Of a DNA stretch of 64,000 nucleotides, positions 9,208 to 17,415 are shown piece after piece. The stretch spans positions 1,116,001-1,180,000 of the forward strand of contig NZ_FNTX01000002.1 of the NCBI RefSeq assembly GCF_900105765.1. Reading direction: 5' to 3'. Origin of the DNA: Ruania alba. Its GTDB lineage: Bacteria; Actinomycetota; Actinomycetes; Actinomycetales; Beutenbergiaceae. The position numbers and the translations under genes are program-made. The notes beneath the pieces were generated by a model, which saw nothing but the letters and a program-made list of their open reading frames with translations, was not told where the DNA came from and did no database searches. Every line of letters starts with the position of its first letter. Positions within the stretch are counted from its first letter, which is position 1.

Positions 9208-10149
9208 TCACAGACGGTCGTCATTGCCGGGTGGGCCGTCGGCGCCGGCTGACCCACCGTCCGGCGGGCCACCGCCACCGGTCTCGGTGGTGGTGTCCAC
9301 TCCCACGGTGAGGGCCACCGTGTAGCCGGCGGCGTTGTCCCCGGTGACGGTCGCGAGCTGGCTCGCTCCGCCGTCATCGGAGAAGACATTGTCTGAGTCC
9401 AGAGTGATGCGGGCGAGATTGCCCACCGAGGCTTCGTAACCGGTCTCGGCGTAGACGATCTCGCACACGTCCTGCGGGAGCGCCACTTGCGAGGTCGCGA
9501 TCGCGTTCGCGGAGTCGGTGATGCTCTCCTGGTCCGGGTAGACCTCGAAGTGGATGTGCGGCCATCGACCGCTGTAGCAGGCGGGAAAGATGCTGCCGAA
9601 GGTGACGAGGCCTTCGTCGTCGGCGATCTGCACCCCGCGGAGGTAGTTTTCCTCGGCGGCTCCGTCGGAATACATCGAGTAGCCGCCTTCGCGCGTGCAG
9701 TGCCACACATACACCGCCACGCCCTCGAACGGAACGTCGCCGTTCGCACGATCGACCATGGTCAGGTCGAGCGTCATCGGGACCCCCTCGGCTACCCCGG
9801 AGGACTCACCGAAACTGGTGGTGATGTCGCTGCGCACGATGCCGGACTCCTCCAGCACGTCCGGCCCGTTCGAGCCGTCACCGGGGTAGGGGCCGGCCGT
9901 CTCCTCAGGGATCTCGGTGAGTCCGGAGGTCTCTGATGGGGTCGGGGTGGATCCGGACGCGCTCTCCGTCGTTGTTGCCGAGCAGGCAGCCAGACCAAGA
10001 CCGGTAGCCCCGACGCCGAAGGCGCCGAGCATCGTGCGCCGCGACATCAGGGTGGCCACGTCGAACGCGAGGCCTTGATCCACCACCTCTTCATCCTGGT
10101 GCGGCAGCACCCGGCCCTGGTAGGTCCGCAGCGTCTGGGTGTGGCTCAT
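9208..10149 (-). CDS. Exported intradiol ring-cleavage dioxygenase-like lipoprotein
   Basis: The 313-aa protein starts with a long polar leader containing a twin arginine (SRRTML, residues 37-42) and a lipobox ending at Cys56 (LAAC), so it should be Tat-exported and lipid-anchored. The C-terminal domain has the intradiol dioxygenase pattern: tyrosines in GGYSMYS and ACYSGRWPHIHFEVY, plus the HIH pair, giving the expected Tyr-Tyr-His-His ferric site. Classical catechol dioxygenases are cytoplasmic; exported versions have been described in actinobacteria, so the substrate may be an extracellular lignin- or catechol-like compound. ATG 10149 has an AGAGGAGAT ribosome site. A GTTGTC/GACAAC dyad lies in the leader. 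Confidence 0.87.
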   Translation of the reverse strand: MSHTQTLRTYQGRVLPHQDEEVVDQGLAFDVATLMSRRTMLGAFGVGATGLGLAACSATTTESASGSTPTPSETSGLTEIPEETAGPYPGDGSNGPDVLEESGIVRSDITTSFGESSGVAEGVPMTLDLTMVDRANGDVPFEGVAVYVWHCTREGGYSMYSDGAAEENYLRGVQIADDEGLVTFGSIFPACYSGRWPHIHFEVYPDQESITDSANAIATSQVALPQDVCEIVYAETGYEASVGNLARITLDSDNVFSDDGGASQLATVTGDNAAGYTVALTVGVDTTTETGGGGPPDGGSAGADGPPGNDDRL

Positions 10150-10168
10150 GGCGATCTCCTCTGTGCCG

Positions 10169-10183
10169 GTTGTCGGTGACAAC
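10169..10183. promoter_or_regulatory. Candidate operator dyad before the dioxygenase gene
   Basis: GTTGTC-GGT-GACAAC is a perfect 6-bp inverted repeat with a 3-nt spacer. On the minus strand it lies just after a TAGCGT -10 box (10194 to 10189), so it would cover the transcription start. No regulator gene is adjacent. Confidence 0.45.
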
Positions 10184-10313
10184 ACCAGACGCTATGAAGT
10201 GCACCTGGCGACCGGCCGGGAGATTGCTGAGAGGGTGCTGGACCTCACGCCACGGCCCCGGACCAGACGTGGCGCCCGGGGCACTGTGCCTGGGAGAGGA
10301 GCCGCGCCCGAGT

Positions 10314-10937
10314 TCAGATGGTCGTGGGGCTCTGGTTGAACCACTCGCGGGCCCGGAACAGCAGCCCGCACGCGATACCCACCCAGAGAAGGCCGACGAT
10401 GCCGCCGCCGCCGGCGCCGGAGGCCATGCTGATGATGGTCATGATCAGGTAGATCCCGCCGAGGGCGAGCAGACCGTAGAGGCCGACCTTGCTGCGCCGG
10501 AAGGCGAGCACGGCGAGCACGATCGCCGCGATGCCGATCACCAGCAGGACGCCACCGATAGCAGGCAGCACCTCGGTGAACTCCGCCGGAAGCCCGGCGT
10601 CCTGAAGCTCGCTGGACATGCCGGACGCTCCGAGCAGGAACAGGCCGGCCACCACGATCAGGGCACTGCCCACCCAGGTCATGATGGCGGCCGCGGTGAC
10701 CCCACCGGGGCGCGCGTCCGGTACGCCTGCGGGTGCCCCGTACGCGCCGTACTCCCCACCGGTCGGCGCTGTGGGAGCGGCGGGCGGGTTCTGCCAGGAC
10801 GGAGCCTGCCCGGGCTGTGGCGGAGGGGGACCGACGGGTGGGACCCCACCGGCCTGCGGCGGACCTACCGGGGGGACCTGGCCGGCTGAGGGCTGGTTCG
10901 GGTCCCGGGGCTCCTGCGGCTGTTGTGGGTTCGTCAT
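10314..10937 (-). CDS. Membrane protein with proline-rich cytoplasmic head, unknown function
   Basis: The protein is 207 aa. Residues 1 to about 75 are rich in Pro, Gln and Gly (several PPVGPP-like repeats), and the rest forms four predicted membrane helices. ATG 10937 was chosen because GAGGAGGGG lies upstream in the minus orientation and the preceding in-frame extension looks non-coding. A TACGGT -10-like box lies further upstream. It resembles the protein at 5724-6200 in layout and in the first helix. Proline-rich heads of this kind are common on actinobacterial membrane proteins; no function can be assigned. Confidence 0.8.
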   Translation of the reverse strand: MTNPQQPQEPRDPNQPSAGQVPPVGPPQAGGVPPVGPPPPQPGQAPSWQNPPAAPTAPTGGEYGAYGAPAGVPDARPGGVTAAAIMTWVGSALIVVAGLFLLGASGMSSELQDAGLPAEFTEVLPAIGGVLLVIGIAAIVLAVLAFRRSKVGLYGLLALGGIYLIMTIISMASGAGGGGIVGLLWVGIACGLLFRAREWFNQSPTTI

Positions 10938-11057
10938 GGTTCGTTCCCCTCCTCGATCGACTCTCCTACCGTACGGCGGGGCCGGGCCGAGCGCTATCGC
11001 CATCGTGGGGGAGATGTCCCCCCTTCTGCTCCACCAACGTGGCGGTCACGTATCCGG

Positions 11058-11579
11058 TCAGGAGGGGACAGAGTCGAATCCGTGGGTCACGATCGGTGTC
11101 ACTGTGCCGTCCCGGACGGCGCGCAGCACCTGCAGCTCGTGCGGCACCACCGGTACGGGCAGGTCGTCGAGCCGGCACCACTCCAGCCCGGCAGACTTCG
11201 CCGGTTCCATCGTGCGGGGCCGGCCACTCCAGTGACGGCACACGAAGAAGAAGTCCACCCGCTCGTCGATCGGCTGCTGGTTGGCATGGGTACGGTGCAT
11301 CGTGGTCAACGGCTCCAGGGCAGCAGCGTCGACCGTGATCCCGAGCTCCTCACCGGCTTCTCGCAGCACGGCAGCGACCACCGACTCACCTGCCTCGACG
11401 TGCCCGGCCGCGGCGCAGGCCCAGTGCTCGTCGCGGTAGCCGGTACCGCGGCGCAGCTGCAGGAGCACCTCACGGTCGGCGTCTGTGCCACGGAGCAGGA
11501 TCAGGTAGGCGGCAGGGACCACCTGGAATCGCGACGTCACCCGGGCACCGTACCGGGAGGTGCTGACCGTGAGACCCAT
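11058..11579 (-). CDS. Nudix hydrolase
   Basis: This 173-aa protein has a complete Nudix box, GHVEAGESVVAAVLREAGEELGI in outline (G-x5-E-x7-REAGEELG, about residues 59-81), which binds Mg and cleaves nucleoside diphosphates linked to another group. The exact substrate cannot be inferred. It is transcribed away from sigK, and its ATG (11577-11579) lies inside the proposed -35 element of the sigK promoter, so the two transcription units overlap at their starts. Confidence 0.9.
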   Translation of the reverse strand: MGLTVSTSRYGARVTSRFQVVPAAYLILLRGTDADREVLLQLRRGTGYRDEHWACAAAGHVEAGESVVAAVLREAGEELGITVDAAALEPLTTMHRTHANQQPIDERVDFFFVCRHWSGRPRTMEPAKSAGLEWCRLDDLPVPVVPHELQVLRAVRDGTVTPIVTHGFDSVPS

Positions 11580-11602
11580 CCGAAGGGCGCGCGGCTGCGA
11601 AC
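11576..11602 (+). promoter_or_regulatory. Candidate SigK-type (ECF) autoregulatory promoter
   Basis: CCATCC (11576-11581) is followed after 15 nt by GCGAAC (11597-11602). The mycobacterial SigK consensus is known to be near CCATCC-N16/17-CCGAAT, so this is a good -35 and a partial -10 match upstream of the sigma gene. It suggests the sigma factor transcribes its own operon. Confidence 0.5.
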
Positions 11603-11638
11603 CTCCGGTGCGACGACAGGAGGAAGCGATGAGGAGCC

Positions 11639-12307
11639 ATGACTGTCGACCGGATCGACCTCGGCACGTTCTGCCGGCTCAGTCTGCGTGCCGGGACGGG
11701 TCATACTGGGGCCGTGACCACTGCCGACGCACGCAGGCCGCTGACAGCAGCGGACCGTGCAGCGCTGCTCACCCGGTCGGCCGGCGGGGACCGTGAGGCC
11801 TTCGCCGCGCTCTATGACGACGTCGCTGCGCTGGCCTTCGGTGTGGCCGTGCGCATCGTCCGGGACCGGGACCTGGCGGCCGATGTGACGCAAGAGGCGA
11901 TGGTCGAGATCTGGCGGACCGCCTCGCGTTACCGGCCGGAGTCCGGCCCGGTGACGGCGTGGGTCGCCCTGGTCACGCGCCGACGTGCCGTCGACCGGGT
12001 GCGGGCGGAGCAGTCCTACCGGGACCGGACCGAGAAGGTGGGCCCCCAGGCGTTCGACCGCCCCTTCGATGAGGTGTCCGAGACCGTGGTCGGTCGTGAC
12101 CAAGCGCGCGCGGTGCGGACCTGCCTGGGGACCTTGACGGACCTGCAACGGGACGCCGTCGAGCGGGCCTTCTACGGCGGACTCACCTACCGTGAGGTCG
12201 CCGAGGAGAGCGGAGCCGCGTTGCCCACGGTGAAGTCCCGGATCCGGGACGGACTGCTCCGGCTACGTAGCTGCCTGGGACTGGAACGCGCAGGAGGTGC
12301 CCGATGA
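11639..12307 (+). CDS. sigK: ECF RNA polymerase sigma factor, SigK-like
   Basis: This 222-aa sigma factor has region 2 (DREAFAALYDDVAALAFGVA through AADVTQEAMVEIWRTA) and region 4 (LTDLQRDAVERAFYGGLTYREVAEESG, then TVKSRIRDGLLRL). It is followed, with ATGA overlap, by an RskA-type anti-sigma gene, the arrangement known for sigK. The start is uncertain. ATG 11639 has a purine-rich GAGGAG immediately upstream and a SigK-like promoter behind it. GTG 11714 (197 aa) is preceded by a CATACT -10 box 6 nt away and could give a shorter leaderless form; the extra 25 residues do not look like conserved sigma sequence. Likely held inactive at the membrane until RskA is cleaved. Confidence 0.9.
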   Translation: MTVDRIDLGTFCRLSLRAGTGHTGAVTTADARRPLTAADRAALLTRSAGGDREAFAALYDDVAALAFGVAVRIVRDRDLAADVTQEAMVEIWRTASRYRPESGPVTAWVALVTRRRAVDRVRAEQSYRDRTEKVGPQAFDRPFDEVSETVVGRDQARAVRTCLGTLTDLQRDAVERAFYGGLTYREVAEESGAALPTVKSRIRDGLLRLRSCLGLERAGGAR

Positions 12308-13044
12308 GTACCGACGAGGTGCGTGCGCTGCTCGGCGCATGGGCGGTCGACGCCGTGGACGATGTGGAACGTCGGACGGTTGAACGAGCCCTTGCCGAGG
12401 ATCCCGAGCTTGCCCGGGAGGCCGCCGAGCTGCGTGAAGCAGTGGCGGGACTGGCCGAGGCCGAGCGCGCCGAGCCGCCGGCGCAGTTGCGTGATCGTGT
12501 GCTGGGTGAGGTCGCGGCCAGTGAGCAGAGCGGCCGGTCTGTGCCCCCCACTGCTCCGACCAGTGGGAGGCCCGGACATGGCCGATCGTCCCGAATGGCG
12601 ACCCTGCGGCGACTGGCCGTCGCGGCGGTCCTGGTGATCGCCGTCGGCGTTCCTTCCGGCCTGGCATGGCAGGAACGGCAGCGGGCTGAGCGGCTCGAGA
12701 CTCAGTTGCAGATCGTGATCGATGCGGTCGCTGCCGGGGACGCTCAGGTGACGCAGGCGGACGTGGTAGGCGGAGGATCTGCGGCGCTGATCGACGACGG
12801 GACCCGGGTGGTGTTCGCCGCGGCCGGCCTGCCGGAGGTGACCGAGCGGGACTACCAACTGTGGATCATCGCGGCCACCGATGCTGCCCCAGTACCAGCC
12901 GGGCTGCTCCACCTGCAGGAGGGCGCGACCTCCGCGGAGATGGCCGACGTCCCTGCCGGGGCGAGCGTGGCGGTCACCGTGGAACCAGCGGGCGGGTCGG
13001 ACGCACCGACGTCCGATCCCGTGGTGGTGCTGACCCGGAGCTGA
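12304..13044 (+). CDS. rskA: Anti-sigma-K factor RskA-like membrane protein
   Basis: The 246-aa protein has an N-terminal anti-sigma domain (about residues 1-75: EVRALLGAWAVDAVDD, acidic and helical), one membrane helix (about 101-118, LAVAAVLVIAVGVPSGLAW) and an extracytoplasmic RskA domain ending in a VPAGASVAVTVEPAGGS segment. In M. tuberculosis the homologue binds SigK and releases it after regulated proteolysis. Overlap with the sigma stop (ATGA) implies stoichiometric, coupled synthesis. The gene converges on the methyltransferase gene, with only 37 bp between them. Confidence 0.9.
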   Translation: MSTDEVRALLGAWAVDAVDDVERRTVERALAEDPELAREAAELREAVAGLAEAERAEPPAQLRDRVLGEVAASEQSGRSVPPTAPTSGRPGHGRSSRMATLRRLAVAAVLVIAVGVPSGLAWQERQRAERLETQLQIVIDAVAAGDAQVTQADVVGGGSAALIDDGTRVVFAAAGLPEVTERDYQLWIIAATDAAPVPAGLLHLQEGATSAEMADVPAGASVAVTVEPAGGSDAPTSDPVVVLTRS

Positions 13045-13072
13045 TCGGGTCGAGCGCCTCAGCCGGGCTCAT

Positions 13073-13112
13073 CGGGCACGATCAACGGGACTCGGGCACG
13101 ATCAGCGGGACG
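13073..13112. repeat. Two-copy 20-bp tandem duplication at the methyltransferase stop codon
   Basis: CGGGCACGATCA-N-CGGGAC occurs twice in a row with a 20-bp period and one base difference. The second copy (in minus reading) contains the TGA that ends the methyltransferase. Removing one copy restores a longer frame, so the duplication changed the C-terminus. Confidence 0.75.
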
Positions 13113-13693
13113 AACCGGTACTGGCCGGCCTCCCACTGCCGCAGCTCTGCCCCGACGCGGTCCACCACGGTCATCGTGGTGCGCACCGGGATCACCATCC
13201 GTCCACCGTCAGCGAGCTGATCGAGCAACGACTCCGGCAGCCGGGGTGCGGTCGCCGAGACGAGGATCCGGTCGTACGGAGCGCCCTGGGGCCACCCCAG
13301 CACGTCCGCACGCGCGGTGTGCACCTGGGCCCATGGCAACTGCAACGTCTGAAGATTGTCGCGTCCCCATGCCGCCAGGTCGTGCCGTCGCTCCACCCCG
13401 TCCACCCGGCCGGTCGGACCGACCAGGTGCGCGAGCAGCGCAGTGGTCCAGGCGGACCCGCTGCCGAGGTCGAGCACTCGCGCGCCTGGTGCCACGGCGA
13501 GCAGGAGGAGCATCGCGCGGACCGTGGACGGCTGCGAGCAGGTCTGGCCTTCGCCGATCCCGATCGGGCGGTCCTCGGGCGCTTCGTCGCGTTGGTCCGG
13601 AGGCAGGAACGCGCTGCGGGGCGCGGCCGCGAAGGCGCGGTCGACCGCACGTTCGGCCGTTCGTTCGTCTGAGGCGTGCATGGTAACCACCAC
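13082..13693 (-). CDS. Protein-L-isoaspartate O-methyltransferase-like protein
   Basis: This 203-aa SAM-dependent methyltransferase resembles PCMT, which marks isoaspartate in damaged proteins for repair. Motif I (VLDLGSGSAWTTALL) and the PCMT-typical upstream GEGQTCSQPSTVRAML are clear, and PYDRILVSATAP forms the post-I region. Two GTG codons (13693, 13690) and ATG 13681 are possible starts; a TACCGT -10 box ends 5 nt before the first GTG, favouring a leaderless start there. The last three residues (ESR) come from a 20-bp tandem duplication; without it the protein would end PDEPG. Confidence 0.85.
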   Translation of the reverse strand: MVVTMHASDERTAERAVDRAFAAAPRSAFLPPDQRDEAPEDRPIGIGEGQTCSQPSTVRAMLLLLAVAPGARVLDLGSGSAWTTALLAHLVGPTGRVDGVERRHDLAAWGRDNLQTLQLPWAQVHTARADVLGWPQGAPYDRILVSATAPRLPESLLDQLADGGRMVIPVRTTMTVVDRVGAELRQWEAGQYRFVPLIVPESR

Positions 13694-13779
13694 GGTCCAC
13701 GGTACGCCGCCACGTCGGCCCCGCCATCCGAGGTGTCGGGTACGCGTGGCCTACCACCTCGGGTGAGAGCCTCGGCGGC

Positions 13780-16227
13780 TCAGTCCCGAGCGGGTACCTG
13801 CCCGGAGACGGCCAGCGCCTCCTCCCGGCTGGTCACCCCGAGCTTCCGGTACACCGCGCGCAGGTGGGTCTTGACGGTGTTCGTCGAGAGCCCGAGCGCG
13901 TGAGCGATGCCGACTGGACCGGCATGATCGGGCAGGGCTTGAAGGATCTCGACCTCCTTGGCCGTGAGCGTGGTGATCGCCGCCGTCACCGGAGGGGGAC
14001 TGGGCGTGGCGTCCTCCGTCTCATACGGCCATAGCCCGGCGGCGCTGCCGTGCTCGCTCGCCAGAGCGTCGAAGATGTGCCGCGGCATCAGTGAGAACGG
14101 TGTCCGACGCCCCGTGTCCCGGCAGAGCTGGACTGCGGTGCGGAAGGCATCTCGGGCGTCGGCGTGCCGGCCGGACCCGTGGTGAGCAGTGGCGAGCAGG
14201 ACGGCGGCCGGAAGCGCGTAGCGTCCGCCCTGGTCGTTCAACTGGAGTACTCGCGCTGCTGCCTCTGCTGCCGCCGGATGTGCCCCTTCCGCTCCGTGCA
14301 GGATCGCGCGCGCGATCCAGGTGAAGCCGCGCGGCTCCCACCGGTCGACGATCTCCCTGGCCTCAGGTGTCCGCTCGGCAAGGACGAGCACCTTGATCAG
14401 CATCAGGGTCAGGACAGCCTCCACGAGGGAACCGCGCCGAAGGTGCCGAAGCGCTCCGCGGAGTTGGTTGGCCTCTCGCGCCAGGTCATCCACGGTGCCG
14501 GTCGAGGACACGTGGAGCGCGCGGACGAAGACCCCCAGTGCCCAGAGCTCATCGCGATGCGTACTTGCCGGGATCTCCGCCACCGAACGTGCGGCCTCTG
14601 GGTCAGCGCGATCGACGTGCGCGAGCGCACGCGCTGTTGCCGCGACCAAACGCACCACATCTTCGGACCGATGCTCCTCGGCATCCTCCAGGCGATGCTC
14701 CAGTGCCGGATCGGCCAGCCACTGCAGAGCCGCATCAGGCTCGCCCATCAGGGCGTGCACGAGCGCGAGCCCTGCCGTCCCCACGTGCACGCTGGGTCCG
14801 TCCTCCCCCTCGCGCATGGCGCACGCACGCGCCTGGCTAAAGGCGTACAACGAGGTCTCGAGATTCCCCATCATCATGCTGGTGATGCCCCACTGGGTCA
14901 GCACCACCAGCTCATCGTCGCCCTGCTCACGCACATCGGCACGATGGGCTGCGACCTCGGTGTTCAGGCGCGGCGACTCCACCCCGGACCAGCCGTACTT
15001 CGACGCCGACGACATGGTCCCGACGAAGGCCAGATGTTCGAGCGCGACCGTCAGCCGGGGACTCTCGGTGGCCATCGATGTCGGGAACAAGCGCGCAGCG
15101 TCGGTCAGTACTAGGGGATCCTCGATCAGCATTCGCCGCCACTCGCTGTCGACGATGCCCAGGGCGGTCTGCCACTCGCCCGCATGTGCCGCATGCAGGA
15201 GGGTCAGGGCCGGCCGGTCCCGGTCGTGCCAGCGCCGCATCAGGGCGAGATGGACTCCCCGTTCGATCTCGGGGTAGGACTCGCGGACGAGACGACGCAG
15301 CGCACGTCGAACCGCCGGCGGGTAGACGTAGACGGGACCGTCCGCCGTGAATCGCTCGGAAAGCAGCCCGGCGGAGTGCACCAGGCGAATCAGGCTCGCC
15401 GCCTCGTCTGAGTCGATCGCCCGGGCCGTCGCGACGTCGAACTCGTCCGGGATCGCCGTTCGAAGCACGAATAAGCGGACGTTCTCGAACCTGGCCTCGC
15501 GCACCGTGGTGGCGATGTAGTCGTCGATCAGGCCACGGTTCACTGATCCTGACTCATCGTGACCGGCGGACCCGAACAGCCCTGCACGGATCGCGGACGG
15601 CCAACCGCCGAGCTCGTCGGCCAACTCCTCGGCGCCGGTTAGGCTCAGCTCGACGCCGAGGCGGCCCGCGAGACGATGGACCATCGGTCCCGTCAGCCTC
15701 AGCTCCTTGGGGCCGATGACTGCCGTCTCGACCGAATGAGATCCGACAGCCTCCAGGGAACGCAGCATCCGTCCAGCAGTGACGACGAACAGATCCTTGT
15801 TCTGCTGCAGGAGCGACATCAGGCGTTCGTCGATCTCGGCGGCACCGTTGTCGATGCCAGCTTCATGGAAGTTGTCCAGGATGAGCGTCAGCGGTTCCGG
15901 GGATGCCAGCAGGTCACCTACTGCCTTCTCCGAGTCAGTGTCGGTCTGCGGCAGCAGCCCGGAGCGGATCAGGCCGTCGTGGAGCTCCTCCCAGAACCCC
16001 TGGGACCGGTTGCTGGCCGACGTGAGGGGGAGGTAGATCGTTCTGGCCGGGACCTCGATCGACGACAGCCAGGCGGCGAGTGCGCTGGTCTTTCCGTATC
16101 CCCGCGGCCCCCGGATCACGGTCAACGGCCACCGAGCCGCCAGAGTGTTCAGCACGTTGTCGGCAAGCTCGACGGTGCGCGGAAGTCGAGGGAGGCCCGT
16201 GGGGCGGGGCCAACGGTCCGAGCTCAC
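13780..16227 (-). CDS. Large ATP-binding LuxR-family (LAL/MalT-like) regulator
   Basis: This 815-aa one-component regulator has an N-terminal STAND-type NTPase with an intact Walker A (GPRGYGKTS, Lys46) and Walker B (LTLILDNFH, near residue 115). A long helical, TPR-like middle follows, then a C-terminal LuxR HTH (LTAKEVEIL, then GLSTNTVKTHLRAVYRKLGVTSREEAL, about 745-808). Such proteins bind a ligand and ATP, oligomerise and activate promoters. Start is GTG 16227 with GAGGAGG about 11 nt upstream. It is transcribed opposite to three related regulators at 17416, 20383 and 23094, and is the only one with both Walker motifs in good condition. Its target genes are not obvious. Confidence 0.9.
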   Translation of the reverse strand: MSSDRWPRPTGLPRLPRTVELADNVLNTLAARWPLTVIRGPRGYGKTSALAAWLSSIEVPARTIYLPLTSASNRSQGFWEELHDGLIRSGLLPQTDTDSEKAVGDLLASPEPLTLILDNFHEAGIDNGAAEIDERLMSLLQQNKDLFVVTAGRMLRSLEAVGSHSVETAVIGPKELRLTGPMVHRLAGRLGVELSLTGAEELADELGGWPSAIRAGLFGSAGHDESGSVNRGLIDDYIATTVREARFENVRLFVLRTAIPDEFDVATARAIDSDEAASLIRLVHSAGLLSERFTADGPVYVYPPAVRRALRRLVRESYPEIERGVHLALMRRWHDRDRPALTLLHAAHAGEWQTALGIVDSEWRRMLIEDPLVLTDAARLFPTSMATESPRLTVALEHLAFVGTMSSASKYGWSGVESPRLNTEVAAHRADVREQGDDELVVLTQWGITSMMMGNLETSLYAFSQARACAMREGEDGPSVHVGTAGLALVHALMGEPDAALQWLADPALEHRLEDAEEHRSEDVVRLVAATARALAHVDRADPEAARSVAEIPASTHRDELWALGVFVRALHVSSTGTVDDLAREANQLRGALRHLRRGSLVEAVLTLMLIKVLVLAERTPEAREIVDRWEPRGFTWIARAILHGAEGAHPAAAEAAARVLQLNDQGGRYALPAAVLLATAHHGSGRHADARDAFRTAVQLCRDTGRRTPFSLMPRHIFDALASEHGSAAGLWPYETEDATPSPPPVTAAITTLTAKEVEILQALPDHAGPVGIAHALGLSTNTVKTHLRAVYRKLGVTSREEALAVSGQVPARD

Positions 16228-16683
16228 GATCGTGCACCTCCTCGATGGGAATCGGCCATGACTCGCTCGAGGGAGCGTGCGCTGTCGAGCGGTCGGGAAC
16301 TGAACTGCCCTGGAGCCAGCATCTCAGGTAATGGCAGGTCCCACTACGCTACGGCGGTACAGGAGTTGTGATCGTGATCGCGAATCGCGCGGTGCGGTCG
16401 TCGAGATCTACCGAGCACTCCTGGGCCGCGGGGCGTGCTGGCGTCTGGGCGGGAGGCAGGTCCGTACACCTGTGCGCCGAGACGGACTGCCACGGCATCG
16501 CGGTCGGGACGGCGTCGCACGCTGGGACGTCCCGCCGCGGGCGTGGCGAATCCCGGCGTCCTGTTCCGGAAACTGCTCAGCTCAGGCAGGTGCGGCATGG
16601 CGATCTCCTTCTGTTCGACGATCACCTCACGCTCGCCGAACCAGCGAACAGGCTGGGCTGGTGCTGGGAGATCCCTGGGAGCT
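16228..16683. other. 456-bp stretch with one weakly supported small ORF
   Basis: No gene with recognisable homology is seen. The only signal is an AAGGAGA ribosome site and ATG at 16598 on the minus strand, described separately. Plus-strand frames here lack ribosome sites and look like chance GC-rich open frames. Confidence 0.5.
16344..16598 (-). CDS. Hypothetical 84-aa protein (doubtful)
   Basis: ATG 16598 is preceded at good spacing by AGAAGGAGA, one of the best ribosome sites in the region, and the frame stays open for 84 codons. The predicted product is Arg/Pro-rich with no domain I recognise. The second half has weak third-position GC bias, and the +1 frame gives an alternative C-terminus, so it may be a decayed or frameshifted gene rather than a functional one. 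It sits between the divergent LuxR regulator and the SprT-like gene, in the same orientation as both. Confidence 0.3.
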   Translation of the reverse strand: MPHLPELSSFRNRTPGFATPAAGRPSVRRRPDRDAVAVRLGAQVYGPASRPDASTPRGPGVLGRSRRPHRAIRDHDHNSCTAVA

Positions 16684-17193
16684 TCACCCTGCACGTAGGC
16701 CGATCTCGGCCAGGGCGGTCCGGTAACGGGGACCGAGGTCGACCTCTTCGCCGTGGAAGCGCCACGTGATCAGGTGCTCGGGGGCGAACCTGCGGGCGCA
16801 TCGCGCACAGGCGAGCGGCCGGGAGGGGCGTCGGTACCGTCGGTGCACGTGACCGGCGCGGCACGTTCCCTCCCATGGAGCCGGTGGGGCTGGCGCATCT
16901 GCGGGGAGGCAGCGTTGCCCGCTGGCGCCGATACTGACGGCGATCTCCCGCCACCGGGGTCCGTGCCCGCTCCGAGGGCCCGCCAAGGCATGCGCAATCT
17001 CATGCAGCAGGGTGTCCCGCACCGCGACCTCGTCCAGCAGCGGCATCAGGTGCCGGCTGAGGCTGATGGTGCGCCTGTCGTAGCGGCACAGCCCGGCGCG
17101 CCGACGGGCGGAGTCGAAGGTCAGGGTCCACTCGTGCAGGCCGTGTGCGGTAAGCAGCCGCCGCCCGAGGTCAGCGACGTCGTCCAGGTGCAT
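16684..17193 (-). CDS. SprT-like zinc metalloprotein
   Basis: The 169-aa protein has the metalloprotease motif HEIAH (His64, Glu65, His68) and a C-terminal pair of possible zinc cysteines (CRAGH...CARCARRF), as in SprT/Spartan-type domains. Related eukaryotic proteins cut DNA-protein crosslinks; bacterial members are mostly uncharacterised. ATG 17193 was chosen for the GAGGGAGGATC ribosome site; the longer upstream frame is in a divergent intergenic region. It diverges from the LuxR-type gene at 17416 across 222 bp that contain no other gene. Confidence 0.85.
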   Translation of the reverse strand: MHLDDVADLGRRLLTAHGLHEWTLTFDSARRRAGLCRYDRRTISLSRHLMPLLDEVAVRDTLLHEIAHALAGPRSGHGPRWREIAVSIGASGQRCLPADAPAPPAPWEGTCRAGHVHRRYRRPSRPLACARCARRFAPEHLITWRFHGEEVDLGPRYRTALAEIGLRAG

Positions 17194-17415
17194 AGATCCT
17201 CCCTCGTGGTTCGTGGCGCTGACGATAGCGGGGCCTTCGGACATCGCCCCGGTGCACGGGTGAGGAGCGGGGGAATGCGTTGCACGGTTTCCCCGCGGAG
17301 CGGGCCTCGTGCGTCTTAGGATGCCGTATCGGTGGCCCGGTGAGACGGGTTCAGGTCGGGGGCCGGCCTGTGTGCCACCGCCCCGCCCGAGGCTTCGCGC
17401 GAGGAGGCACGGATC

